DNA from: JBCBWG01 sp036804185
GTDB taxonomy: Bacteria > Pseudomonadota > Alphaproteobacteria > Rhizobiales > Hyphomicrobiaceae
Direction of reading: 5' to 3'
Assembly (NCBI GenBank): GCA_050330095.1
Contig: JBHJOC010000030.1
Coordinates: forward strand, 6,678 to 70,677
DNA: 64,000 nt
Positions within the stretch are counted from its first letter, which is position 1; each line of letters opens with the position of its first letter. The notes beneath the pieces are model-generated. The model made no database searches, was not told the origin of the DNA, and saw only the letters and a program-made list of their open reading frames with translations. Position numbers and translations under genes: made by a program. This document shows positions 53,298-62,651 of this stretch, piece by piece.

Positions 53298-55580
53298 ATG
53301 AGCGGTGTCGACACTGCAGGAGGAGATGCAGGCTCGCGTGGCAACGCCCGCGCTTCGAGCAACAGCGCGCTGTCGCCAGCCGAATGGGATCCCATGGAGC
53401 TCGCAGACGCGCTTTACGCCCTTCGGACCGGTATCGACAGCAGCGCAGAGCGTCTTGCTGCTGCACTGATCATGGACCTCGGAACGCTCGTTGCCGATGC
53501 CCGCGATCTCGTCGCCCAACAGTCGTGCACGGTTGCCGTGATCGGGCAGATCAAGTCAGGCAAGAGCACGTTCATCAATAGCTGGTTCCGCCAGCCTGGG
53601 CTGCTGCCGACCAGCGTCGACCCTTGGACCACGAGCATCACGCGGTTGCGCCTCGGCCAGGCTGGTCCAGGCGGGATCAAGGCGCGCTTCACGTTCTTCG
53701 ATCGCGACGAGTGGAAGGCGATCGCCACGGATGGTGGGCTCGTGCGCGATCTGACACGCCGTTTCGTGCAAGGGTTCGAGCCGGAACTGCTGACGCATCA
53801 CCTCGTTGCCATGAAGCGACGCTCCGAGGCCCGCCTCGGCAGCGAACTCGAGCAGATTCTCGGAACCCAGCATGACTACACGAGCCTGACGCGCTCGATC
53901 CTCGATCGGTACGTGTGTGCTGGCCCGATGACCCATGAAGGCGAGGCAGAAGGTGTCGGCCGCTATTCGGACGTCACGCGGCAGGCAGACATCTTCGTTG
54001 AAGCCGACAGCGATGTATTTCCGATCACAATCGTCGATACGCCGGGGACAAATGACCCGTTCCTGGTCCGCGATGAGATCACACGGCGAGCTCTAGTGGA
54101 CGCCGATATTCACATTCTGGTCGTCTCGGCACGCCAAGCGCTGAGCGTACAGGATTGTGCGCTCGTCAAGATCCTGCTGGGCCTCAACAAGCGCGAGATC
54201 GTCATCTTCGTCAATCGGATCGACGAACTCCCGGAACCTGCGCGGGATGTTCCTGAGCTGCGCCGCCGGGTCTCGGCTCAGCTTGCGCGCGAATTTCCCG
54301 AACTAACGGTCGACGTCGTGTTCGGCAGCGCCAAGTGGGCGGAACTTGCAATGCTTGCGGAGGCCGGCCCCCCTGGGGCTGCGATCGATGCGCGGATTGT
54401 GCGCTATGCCACGAGCCTTCAAGCGACAAACATTGCGTTTGTTGGAAAAAAATCTCCGGTCACGGGGCCACACCTTGGATCGCTTGCCGAGGTTTATGGC
54501 AGATGCTCAGGCTTCGCCGACCTGGAGGACGCACTCCGCGCGCAGATCCGTCGCAGCAGGCCGGCCCGCATCCTGGGGCAGACGATTACAACGCTGATTG
54601 AACTCGGGGAACTCAACCGGGCCGCACTCAGTCGCGAGATTGCCTCCGAGATGCGGCTTGGCGAGCTCGACATGGTGTCGGTGCACCAGATCGCGGAAGA
54701 GCTGACGTATGTGCGCGAACTGGCCTATCAGATCGAGAACCTGACCAAGGTCGTTCAGGCCGTGCTCGATGATCTGCGTACCCGCGGGCAGCAAGCCGTC
54801 AACGAGCACGCAGCACTGATCGGCAAAGCTCTGCATGGGCATGTCGCTGAAACCGCTGCGAAAGTTGGCGTCGCTTTTGCCAAGGGCGCACTCGGATCGT
54901 CGGGAACGCGGCTCAATCTCGACACGGATCGCTTGCGCCACCAGTTCAAGGCGATTTTCGACGTGAAACTCGCGGAGGCCAATGCGGCTCTCGACGAACT
55001 CGAGCACGTAGTGATCCCGGGGCTGGTCGAATTGATGGTCTCGAGCGCACCGGGCACGCTGGCGCAAGATTATGCCCTGCCATCGACGAGTGGACTGCAG
55101 CCCGCCGATCCACCGGAGCTCTGGCAGCCCATCTCACTTGAACTCGGTGAGCCGTGGTGGCGGCGCTGGTGGGATCTGGCTCTCGATAAGGAAAGGCGGC
55201 GTCAGAAGCTTGAGGCGGTTGTGATCGCCGATTTCTCGCCGATTGCGGAAGCGCTCGAAACGGTGGCGGCCGAGCACCTCAAACACCGCCAGGCGCGGAT
55301 CGCCAAGAACGCCGCTGTCATCTTCATCGGCCTTGCAGAACAGCTCAGGCGCAACACTGACACTCAACTGCAACGCGCAACCGAGTTGAACGCGCAACAT
55401 GCCGAGATCGTCTCTGGCAAGCGCGGCGCAGCCCGGCTTGAGCGGCGCATGGATCTGGAGCGCCGCCTCGCCGACACCACCCAGAGTCTCGCAGAACTCA
55501 ATGAACTCGAGGCCGCGCGGCGGGGGCCGACGGAACACAGTGCCGGTGCCAGTGATGTCGATGTAGCATCAATGCCCTGA
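53298..55580 (+). CDS. Dynamin-like GTPase
   Basis: 760 residues from ATG 53298 (GGGA 8 bases upstream); ATG 53220 is the alternative but has no ribosome site. G1 GQIKSGKST (Gly83), switch I LLPTSVDPWTTS, switch II DTPGTND (Asp247), G4 NRID (Asn306). After the GTPase domain, residues about 390-760 are long helices with a likely amphipathic or hydrophobic tip around VAFAKGALGSSG and WWRRWWDLALDK, as in bacterial dynamin-like proteins that bind and fuse or tubulate membranes. Last C-terminal coiled coil is rich in Arg and Leu. Paralogue of the GTPase at 46769. Confidence 0.85.
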   Translation: MSGVDTAGGDAGSRGNARASSNSALSPAEWDPMELADALYALRTGIDSSAERLAAALIMDLGTLVADARDLVAQQSCTVAVIGQIKSGKSTFINSWFRQPGLLPTSVDPWTTSITRLRLGQAGPGGIKARFTFFDRDEWKAIATDGGLVRDLTRRFVQGFEPELLTHHLVAMKRRSEARLGSELEQILGTQHDYTSLTRSILDRYVCAGPMTHEGEAEGVGRYSDVTRQADIFVEADSDVFPITIVDTPGTNDPFLVRDEITRRALVDADIHILVVSARQALSVQDCALVKILLGLNKREIVIFVNRIDELPEPARDVPELRRRVSAQLAREFPELTVDVVFGSAKWAELAMLAEAGPPGAAIDARIVRYATSLQATNIAFVGKKSPVTGPHLGSLAEVYGRCSGFADLEDALRAQIRRSRPARILGQTITTLIELGELNRAALSREIASEMRLGELDMVSVHQIAEELTYVRELAYQIENLTKVVQAVLDDLRTRGQQAVNEHAALIGKALHGHVAETAAKVGVAFAKGALGSSGTRLNLDTDRLRHQFKAIFDVKLAEANAALDELEHVVIPGLVELMVSSAPGTLAQDYALPSTSGLQPADPPELWQPISLELGEPWWRRWWDLALDKERRRQKLEAVVIADFSPIAEALETVAAEHLKHRQARIAKNAAVIFIGLAEQLRRNTDTQLQRATELNAQHAEIVSGKRGAARLERRMDLERRLADTTQSLAELNELEAARRGPTEHSAGASDVDVASMP

Positions 55581-56081
55581 AGCGGCGCGCGTCCAGCGGC
55601 GCCGCGCAGTCCTGCCAGAACGGCTGCCAGTCTCGACGATGCGGGACGGCTGATCGCAAGACCGTCCGAGGTCGCCTCTTTCGGCGAGGCTCTGTTGCAG
55701 GGTTACCGTGCGCAATGTGGCGTCGTTCAGGTGTTCTTAGGGCTTATTGGCCTACGCTGCAGGCAAGAGTGGAGCCTGAGGAACCGCGGACGACACGAGC
55801 GGTCGCTCGAGGGACGTGTCGCTTGCAGTCGTGACGTTGCGGAGCAGCTGTCGGGTCCGTGCCACGCGCGCGCAAGTCTAAGATATTGATGGACTTGTGA
55901 CATTTGGTGCTGGTGCGCGGTGCGTGGGCGACCAACCGTCACGGGTGAAACACGAGGCGTGCCAGCCGAGAGGTCCGGGTGAAAATGGAAGGCGCGATCG
56001 AGCATGCGGTTTGGCATCGATGGTCTTCCGAGCGGCCATGTGTCGAAATGATCTTCGTCCCTCCGCAAAGGTCTCATTGCG
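55581..56081. other. Intergenic region, no gene seen
   Basis: 501 bases between dynamin-like and GGDEF/EAL genes on the same strand. A GTCGCCTC/GAGGC-type short stem near 55671-55692 lacks a U-tract. No ORF with ribosome site. Confidence 0.4.
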
Positions 56082-57833
56082 ATGTCCAGTGAGGCGTTCC
56101 CGCCAACAGCCAGTGTTGCCCTTGCTCCAGGTCTTGGGCATGCCGGCAAGGCTCTGCCCCATGATGGCCCCCGACCGTTCGACGTGGTCGCCAACCCGGT
56201 CGCGGTCGCCTATACTTGGGATGTCGTCTCGGATCGCGTCGAGTGGCAACCGTCTGCTGCAATGCTTCTCGGTCTTGAGGGGCGTGGCGCTCCAACGACA
56301 ATGTCGGGATTCCGGAGCTTGATCGTCGACGAGCACGTTCGACGGCACGCGGCTGCACTCGAGCTTAAGGACGACGCAGACGCGCCTCCGGGGGGTGTCG
56401 GCTACTGTAGCCGGTTCCGGTTCAGGCCGGGTGGACCCCGCACGCATCGGTTGGTCGAGATCGAGGATGTGGGCCGATATTGGGTTGGCTCGGATGGGCG
56501 TCCAGGTCTTGCGCGCGGTGTCATGCGGGTGCTTGGAGAGCGCGCACCCTATGCGAGTGGTTTGGTTGCAAATGATTATGACCACCTGACAGGACAGCTC
56601 TCGCGGCCGGCGCTGACCGACGCCTTGACCGTCGCCATAGACCGCTGTGCGACCCAGGGCGAGCCAACGTCGTTCATGATCGCATCCATCACGAACCTTC
56701 ACGGCCTCAATCAGGCGTTCGGGTTCGAGGCCGGCGACAGGGTCTTGTGTGAGGTTGGCCGGCGAATTCATGGGAAGCTTCGGTCCGGTGACACGCTCGG
56801 GCGGTATTCATCCAACAAGTTCGGCATCGTCCTGCGGGAGTGCGACAGCGATGCGATCCATGAAATCGCAGACCGCATCCTGCGCACGGTATGCGACACG
56901 CCGATCTCGGGACCGTTCGGATCGTTAGGCGCAATCGTGTCGATTGGCGGTGTGCTGATCGAACGGCGGGTCCGCAGCGTGCAGGCGTGCGTGCACCACG
57001 CACTGAGAGCCCTCGACGAGGCGCGCCGATCCCGCGGGCCACGCTTCTCGCTGTACGAGGTCAATAAGACGCCGGAGCTGCGGCGGATCGAGCAACTCGA
57101 CATCGGTGAACGGGTCGCGAACGCGATCAGTGCAAATCGTCTCGATGTGGTCCTGCAACCAATCGTCGACGCAAAGACTCGCACGCCAGCGTTCTATGAA
57201 AGCCTGCTGCGACTGAACGAGCCCGGCGGCCACGATTTGCCGGCTGGGGTGTTCATCCCAGTGGCGGAACAGTTAGGACTTTCAGGACCCATCGATCGTG
57301 CCATGCTCGGGCGTGCCGTTCACATCCTGTCCGCCAAGCCAGCCTTGACCGTCTCGCTGAACGTCTCGGCCCTCACGTGCTGCGACGCGGCCTGGTTGAA
57401 GCTGCTTGAGACGCTGGTCGGCGGAAAGCCAGACATTGCGCGGCGTTTGATCGTCGAAATCACCGAGACGTCCGCGATCGAAGATCTCGACGAGACAGCA
57501 TTGTTTGTCGATGCGGTGCGTGAGTTGGGCTGCCGCGTCGCCATCGATGATTTCGGCGCAGGCCACACCTCGTTCCGCTACTTGCGGAAGCTGAACGCCG
57601 ACATCCTCAAAATCGACGGAGAATTCATTCGCGACATTCGCACGGACAAGGCAAACACCGTGTTCGTTCGCGCAATCCTCGACATTGCCCATGCGCTTGG
57701 GATGCAGACGGTCGCCGAATGGGTCGCGGACGAGGACTGTGCTGATCACTTGCAAGCCATCGGCGTCGACTATCTGCAGGGCTACCACTTCGGCGAGCCA
57801 ATGGCCGTGACGGACTTGCCGAGCGGTCGGTAA
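56082..57833 (+). CDS. PAS-like, degenerate GGDEF plus EAL domain protein (c-di-GMP phosphodiesterase candidate)
   Basis: 583 residues. N-terminal PAS-like sensor (about 35-150), GGDEF domain (about 160-325) in which the signature is SSNKF (243-247), so cyclase activity is unlikely, then an EAL domain (about 340-575). Phosphodiesterase metal and catalytic residues appear intact: ESL (Glu373), Asn427, Glu459, Asp489/Asp490 in DDFGAG, Lys510, Glu546. So it may hydrolyse c-di-GMP to pGpG, with the GGDEF part as a regulatory GTP site. No membrane segment. Confidence 0.88.
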   Translation: MSSEAFPPTASVALAPGLGHAGKALPHDGPRPFDVVANPVAVAYTWDVVSDRVEWQPSAAMLLGLEGRGAPTTMSGFRSLIVDEHVRRHAAALELKDDADAPPGGVGYCSRFRFRPGGPRTHRLVEIEDVGRYWVGSDGRPGLARGVMRVLGERAPYASGLVANDYDHLTGQLSRPALTDALTVAIDRCATQGEPTSFMIASITNLHGLNQAFGFEAGDRVLCEVGRRIHGKLRSGDTLGRYSSNKFGIVLRECDSDAIHEIADRILRTVCDTPISGPFGSLGAIVSIGGVLIERRVRSVQACVHHALRALDEARRSRGPRFSLYEVNKTPELRRIEQLDIGERVANAISANRLDVVLQPIVDAKTRTPAFYESLLRLNEPGGHDLPAGVFIPVAEQLGLSGPIDRAMLGRAVHILSAKPALTVSLNVSALTCCDAAWLKLLETLVGGKPDIARRLIVEITETSAIEDLDETALFVDAVRELGCRVAIDDFGAGHTSFRYLRKLNADILKIDGEFIRDIRTDKANTVFVRAILDIAHALGMQTVAEWVADEDCADHLQAIGVDYLQGYHFGEPMAVTDLPSGR

Positions 57834-57840
57834 TTGAGGC

Positions 57841-57874
57841 GCGCGACCATCGGACGCCGCCCACTTGGTCGCGC
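57841..57874 (+). terminator. Possible transcription terminator hairpin
   Basis: GCGCGACCA (57841-57849) pairs with TGGTCGCGC (57866-57874), 9-bp stem after the EAL gene stop. No U-tract follows, so it may be Rho-dependent or not a terminator. Confidence 0.35.
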
Positions 57875-57920
57875 TTCGCTCAGGCTCTAGGCTTGACCTC
57901 TGGTGATGGGAGCGCGCGTC

Positions 57921-58112
57921 ATGAAGCCTAGACAGGAAAGCCGGCTCGACAGAATGTTCCGGAAATATGGCGGGCCAAGTCCGGCCGAAGAAGGAATGAC
58001 GCCCGAGCAACTGAGGACGGAATTGGGGGCACGATTCACTCGCACGCTGCGTGTTCTGCTGATCAGCGCTGCAATCGGATTCGGGATCGTGGCTCTCTAC
58101 GTCTACGGATGA
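57921..58112 (+). CDS. Small C-terminally anchored membrane protein (63 aa)
   Basis: Begins at ATG 57921 with GGGAG upstream. Charged N-terminal half (ESRLDRMFRKYGGPSPAEEG), one transmembrane helix at the end (VLLISAAIGFGIVALYVYG). Its TGA overlaps the ATG of the next gene by four bases (ATGA), so it is translationally coupled to the GNAT. Function unknown. Confidence 0.6.
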   Translation: MKPRQESRLDRMFRKYGGPSPAEEGMTPEQLRTELGARFTRTLRVLLISAAIGFGIVALYVYG

Positions 58113-58684
58113 CCACAATGCGCGATGCTGATCAGCGCCGCCCTGTCAACGCACGGCGACGCACCCCCTGCGTTGAGATCAGCGATATGCGCGAGCACGA
58201 TGCGCACGATGTTCTCGCGCAGATCGAAGCACTCTGCCGCCATGAAATGGCGTTTACGGACGATCGAATTCTCGATATGCCGAGCATTGAAGCCTATTTC
58301 GCTGGCGTTCGCGACGAGGTCGCCAACAACGGGGGCTTCGCCCTGGTGGCACGGCTCGCCGATGCGCCCGACACCCGAGCACGGCCACCGTGCGCGCATG
58401 CCTGCGTCGTCGTGCGCGAGGATGACGCTTACGTCGAAGAGCACCGGCGCCGTTACGCCTATGTGAGCGATCTGTTTGTTGCCCAAGACGCGCGCGGCAT
58501 CGGCATTGGCACCGCTCTCATGGCTGAGGTCGAGCATCGCACGCGCGCGATGGGGCTGAACCGTATTGGTATCGGCGCGCTGGCGGGAAACGCACTCGCT
58601 CTGGATGCTTACCGGGGTTGGGGCTTTAAGCCTTACGTCGTCCACTTCGTCAAAGACCTCGACCCGGACGGCGCCTACCCCTAA
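58109..58684 (+). CDS. GNAT-family N-acetyltransferase
   Basis: 191 residues. GNAT core: YVSDLFVAQDARGIGIGTALMAEVEHR (acetyl-CoA binding motif A) and GALAGNALALDAYRGWGFKPY (motif B). Substrate unknown. Coupled to the small membrane protein upstream; followed within 40 bases by the PhyH-like gene on the same strand, which suggests a three-gene operon. Confidence 0.85.
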   Translation: MTTMRDADQRRPVNARRRTPCVEISDMREHDAHDVLAQIEALCRHEMAFTDDRILDMPSIEAYFAGVRDEVANNGGFALVARLADAPDTRARPPCAHACVVVREDDAYVEEHRRRYAYVSDLFVAQDARGIGIGTALMAEVEHRTRAMGLNRIGIGALAGNALALDAYRGWGFKPYVVHFVKDLDPDGAYP

Positions 58685-58722
58685 AGATGACCAAGGTTCC
58701 AAAGTCGCGACAAGGTGGACGC

Positions 58723-59496
58723 ATGAGCCTCGAACGACAATTCCGCCGATCCGGCGTCGCTATCGTCGAACATGCGCTCGATCCCGATACCGATCTTGCG
58801 ACAATGGATCGGGCGTTTCGGCGACAACCACGCTCAGTTGTACGCATGCCGTTTTCGGATGGTGCGGAATCGGGTCGGCTGGGTAGCCCAACGCTGCAGA
58901 TTGGCGCCGATTTCGCTGATTGGCTCGAAACCCATCCTGCTCTTTTGTGCCTTGCAACGCGGTTGCTTGCTGCGCCCGCCCGCCTCGTTCGCATTGCCCC
59001 CGCGGAAGATGTCCAGCGCGAGCACTGGATTGCGCCCTGGCGTCAGTCCAAAACGATTGCCGTCGCGTCGCGCCACCGCGTCACCGGGTTTCGGGCTTGG
59101 GTTGAACGCGATGGGCATGCTCTCGTCGAGCCGCCCGTCTGGGTGCTCCAGCAATCCGTCATCCTGCAAGTCTACCTCGATGACTGCCGCGCCTTCGATG
59201 GTCCGCTCGAGGTGCTTGAAGGCAGCCATCTTGATGGCCGATTAAAGCGCGTTGAGATTGCCGAGCGCGCGCGGACTTTGCGGTCTATGACCTGTCTTTG
59301 CGACCGTAGCGACATCCTGGCGCTGAGCCCGCTCGCGGTGCATCGTCGTCATCGCTCGAATGGCACCACGCGGCAGCGGGTCCTCAAGCTGATGTTCTCG
59401 GCTGCAAGCCTGCCGCCGCCGCTCGAGTGGGCGTCGCTGACGCCCGATATAGATCAGGCCATCGAGATCTGGCAGGATGGATCGACGGTGGACTGA
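58723..59496 (+). CDS. Phytanoyl-CoA dioxygenase-like protein with lost iron ligands
   Basis: 257 residues from ATG 58723 with AAGGTGG upstream; a 12-residue longer form is possible. Beta-helix pattern of the PhyH family: VQREHWIAPWRQSKTIAVAS (the usual WHQD is WRQS, residues 106-109), PPVWVLQQSVILQVYLDDCRAFDGPLEVLEGSH, LALSPLAVHRRHRSN (distal His207/210) and QRVLKLMFSA (2-oxoglutarate Arg). The HxD iron pair is replaced by Arg and Ser, so it is probably not an active dioxygenase. It may have a binding or regulatory job. Follows the GNAT. Confidence 0.7.
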   Translation: MSLERQFRRSGVAIVEHALDPDTDLATMDRAFRRQPRSVVRMPFSDGAESGRLGSPTLQIGADFADWLETHPALLCLATRLLAAPARLVRIAPAEDVQREHWIAPWRQSKTIAVASRHRVTGFRAWVERDGHALVEPPVWVLQQSVILQVYLDDCRAFDGPLEVLEGSHLDGRLKRVEIAERARTLRSMTCLCDRSDILALSPLAVHRRHRSNGTTRQRVLKLMFSAASLPPPLEWASLTPDIDQAIEIWQDGSTVD

Positions 59497-59783
59497 GCCT
59501 GCCGCGACGGCACCTGACGTCTGGGCATGGCCTTGGGCGGTGGGCTGTTGGGTGTGCAATTCAAGCCGGATCGATCGGCTTACTGCCAGCCTGCTGAAAC
59601 TCCATCCCGGCTGGTCACAGCGCGAGCGTCTCTGTGGCGATCCTGTCGCGATGACATTCATCTGCCATCTGCGCGTTACCCCGGAGCGGGATGGACGGCT
59701 TGTCATTTGACTTGGCTCCCGACGCCGCCAACATCAAGTCGACGAGTGCTCTACCGCGCACGATATGCAGAGCAGGATGACCG
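59497..59783. other. Intergenic region, no gene seen
   Basis: About 287 bases before the M16 peptidase gene; no repeat, terminator or ORF with a ribosome site. Confidence 0.35.
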
Positions 59784-61187
59784 ATGCTTTCGCTCGATCA
59801 AATGAAACCAATCCTATTTGGAGTGACCATGCTTGCGACAGCGCTGACGGGGGTGGCTTCAGCTCTGGCGGAGCGCTTGAGCGCGCGACCCGTCCACGAG
59901 TTCACGCTCGACAACGGGATGCAGGTCGTCGTGATCCCTGACACGCGCGCGCCGGTCGTGACGCATATGGTTTGGTACAAGGTGGGGGCTGCGGACGAGC
60001 CGCGTGGCAAGTCCGGTATCGCGCATTTTCTCGAACATTTGATGTTCAAGGCCACAGAAAAGTTGCCGTCTGGTGAGTTCTCGAAAACGGTGTCTCGTCT
60101 CGGCGGGCAAGACAATGCATTCACATCCCAGGATGCCACGGCTTATTTCCAGAGGATCAGCAGGGAACACCTACCGACCGTGATGGCGATGGAAGCCGAC
60201 CGGATGGTGAACTTGCGTCTCGACGAGGCCGAAGTGCTCACCGAGCGCGATGTGGTGAAGGAAGAGCGGCGTTCACGTGTGGAGAACCAGCCGAGTTCGC
60301 TTCTCAGCGAACAGATGGAAGCGGCGCTCTACATGAGCCACCCCTACGGCATCCCGGTGATCGGCTGGATGCACGAGATCGCGGAACTGTCTCGCGAGGA
60401 TGCGCTTGCATTCTACAAGCAGCATTATGCCCCAAACAATGCGATCCTGATCGTTGCAGGTGATGTCGAACCTCAACAGGTTTTGGAGCTTGCTGGCCAG
60501 ACCTACGGGCTCATTCCGTCAAATCCCTCGATTGCACCGCGCCGGCGTGTCAGCGAGCCGCCCCACTTGGCCGCGCGTCGCGTCATGCTCGTCGACGAGC
60601 GCGCCGCCCAACCCATCCTGCGACGCACCTATCTCGCGCCGAGCTATCAGACCGCCGAAGGACTTGATGCCGAAGCGCTCGATCTGATGATGAAAATGCT
60701 CGCGTCGGGTAGCACGAGCCGCCTCTATCGCGAACTGGTGGTCAACCAGAAAATCGCCGCGAGCGCCTCGGGATCCTATAGCGGCTTCGGTATGGATTCG
60801 GGCCGGATCTCGTTTGGTCTCGTGCCGGCGCCCGGCGTGACGCTCGAACAACTCGAGGCCGGGCTCGATGCCGTGATCGAGGATTTCATCGCAAACGGCG
60901 GCACAGAACTCGAGCTGGAGCGGGCCCGTAAAGTGTACTCGGCGGAATATATCTTCGAGATGGACAGCCAGTCATCGCTCGCCCGCCGCTACGGCTGGGG
61001 CTTGGTGGTTGGCAGCACGATCGCCCAGATCGATGGCTGGCCCAATCGGCTCAAAGAGGTAACGCTCGCTGACATCAAGCGCGTGGCCGAGGCCCATCTG
61101 AAAATCGAGGCGTCAGTCACCGGGCTGCTGACGCCGAAGGCCGAGCGCCAGGCAGGCGATGCCAAAGCCACGGCGGACCGGTCCTGA
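59784..61187 (+). CDS. M16 zinc peptidase, catalytic subunit
   Basis: 467 residues. Signal peptide about 7-29. Inverted zinc motif HFLEH with the third ligand Glu in VVKEERRSRVEN, two insulinase-like half domains. Periplasmic M16B peptidases of this type act with a non-catalytic partner, here the next gene, 56 bases downstream, on the same strand. Substrates are likely unfolded or small peptides (family inference). ATG 59802 is a possible alternative start. Confidence 0.92.
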   Translation: MLSLDQMKPILFGVTMLATALTGVASALAERLSARPVHEFTLDNGMQVVVIPDTRAPVVTHMVWYKVGAADEPRGKSGIAHFLEHLMFKATEKLPSGEFSKTVSRLGGQDNAFTSQDATAYFQRISREHLPTVMAMEADRMVNLRLDEAEVLTERDVVKEERRSRVENQPSSLLSEQMEAALYMSHPYGIPVIGWMHEIAELSREDALAFYKQHYAPNNAILIVAGDVEPQQVLELAGQTYGLIPSNPSIAPRRRVSEPPHLAARRVMLVDERAAQPILRRTYLAPSYQTAEGLDAEALDLMMKMLASGSTSRLYRELVVNQKIAASASGSYSGFGMDSGRISFGLVPAPGVTLEQLEAGLDAVIEDFIANGGTELELERARKVYSAEYIFEMDSQSSLARRYGWGLVVGSTIAQIDGWPNRLKEVTLADIKRVAEAHLKIEASVTGLLTPKAERQAGDAKATADRS

Positions 61188-61243
61188 CAGGCTGCAGCCA
61201 AGCCGCTTGCCCACTCAGCCAGCCTCAACCGGAGCCTCCGACC

Positions 61244-62608
61244 ATGCGACGCCGGTCTGCCAGTTCCCCGGGCGCTACGCCCTCGAGCCTGACAAGGCTC
61301 CTTGCCGCCATGACGTGTGCCGTCATGCTCCTTCTCACGCCACAATCCTCCGCGAGCGCCATGAAAATCGAGGTCGTCAAGAGCCCAGGTGGCATCGAAG
61401 CCTGGCTGGTTCATGAGCCATCGCTTCCGCTGATCGCCATGCAGTTCTCATTTCGCGGCGGCTCTGCGCAGGATCCGGCAGGCCAGGAAGGTGTCGCGAA
61501 TTTCCTCTCTGCGATGCTGGACGAGGGCGCGGGCGATCTGGACGCTCAAGCGTTTCAGGAACGGCTTGAGGAACTTGCGGTCCGGATGAACTTTTCGAGC
61601 TCGCGGGATACATTCTCGGGCAGCCTGGAAACGCTGAGCGAGTACGGCGATCAAGCCTTCGACCTGCTCCGCCTTGCTCTAACCGAGCCAAGATTCGACG
61701 CCGACGCCGTTGAGCGGATCCGCCAGTCGCTCCAGTCGCGATTGGCATTCAGCCTCCGCAACCCGGAGACGGTCGCGGGCCGCGCCTGGTCGGCTGCGGC
61801 GTTCCCCGGACACCCCTATGGTCGCCCATCGACCGGGACGGCCGAGACGCTTGCCGCTATAACGGGAGATGACCTTAGGGCCTACCGCGAGCGTGTTTTC
61901 GCCCGCGGCAACCTGCAGGTTGCTGTGGTCGGAGATATCGACGCCGATAACCTGGGCCGTGTACTTGACACGGTTTTCGGCGGACTGGCGGCGACACCGA
62001 TGCTCACGCCCGTGCCGCCAATCGAGCCGGTTGCTGGTGGTTTGCAGAAGGTGATTGAGATGCCGCTGCCGCAGTCCGTGGCGATCTTCGGTCTGCAAGG
62101 GATTGCGCGGAACGACGCTGATTTCATGCCCGCGTTCGTGATGAATCATGCGCTCGGTGGCGGCGGCTTTGCCTCGAGGCTCATGGAAGAGGTGCGCGAG
62201 AAGCGCGGCCTCGCCTATTCCGTTTATTCCTATCTCCAGCCCCTCGATAGTGCTGCGATCTTCGCCGGCGGTGTTGCGACGCAGAACGACCGGATTGCCG
62301 AAAGCCTGTCAATTATCCGGGGCGAGCTCGAGCGCATGGCGCGCGAAGGGCTGACCGAGGAGGAACTCAAAAACTCGCAGCAGTACCTGATGGGGTCTTA
62401 TGCGCTGAGGTTCGACACCAACGCCAAAATCGCACAGCAGTTGCTCGGGATCCAGAACGATGGGTACGGGATCGACTACGTCAAGCGGCGCAATGAACTC
62501 GTCGCCGCTGTCACGACCGCGGATATCAAGCGCGTGGCGCAGAGGATGCTGGACATTCAGGATCTGATCGTGACGATCGTGGGGCAGCCGCAAGGTCTGC
62601 CGGGTTGA
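61244..62608 (+). CDS. M16 peptidase-like, non-catalytic partner
   Basis: 454 residues with an N-terminal signal (LLAAMTCAVMLLLTPQSSASA). The zinc motif is absent: NFLSAM in place of HFLEH, while the partner-type Arg/Tyr motif REKRGLAYSVYSYLQ is present. In heterodimeric M16B peptidases this subunit supplies the Arg-Tyr pair that binds substrate. Pairs with the gene ending at 61187. Confidence 0.92.
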   Translation: MRRRSASSPGATPSSLTRLLAAMTCAVMLLLTPQSSASAMKIEVVKSPGGIEAWLVHEPSLPLIAMQFSFRGGSAQDPAGQEGVANFLSAMLDEGAGDLDAQAFQERLEELAVRMNFSSSRDTFSGSLETLSEYGDQAFDLLRLALTEPRFDADAVERIRQSLQSRLAFSLRNPETVAGRAWSAAAFPGHPYGRPSTGTAETLAAITGDDLRAYRERVFARGNLQVAVVGDIDADNLGRVLDTVFGGLAATPMLTPVPPIEPVAGGLQKVIEMPLPQSVAIFGLQGIARNDADFMPAFVMNHALGGGGFASRLMEEVREKRGLAYSVYSYLQPLDSAAIFAGGVATQNDRIAESLSIIRGELERMAREGLTEEELKNSQQYLMGSYALRFDTNAKIAQQLLGIQNDGYGIDYVKRRNELVAAVTTADIKRVAQRMLDIQDLIVTIVGQPQGLPG

Positions 62609-62651
62609 GGCGACGGTCTCTCTCGAGGGAGGGCGGTCGCGAGGGGATCGG

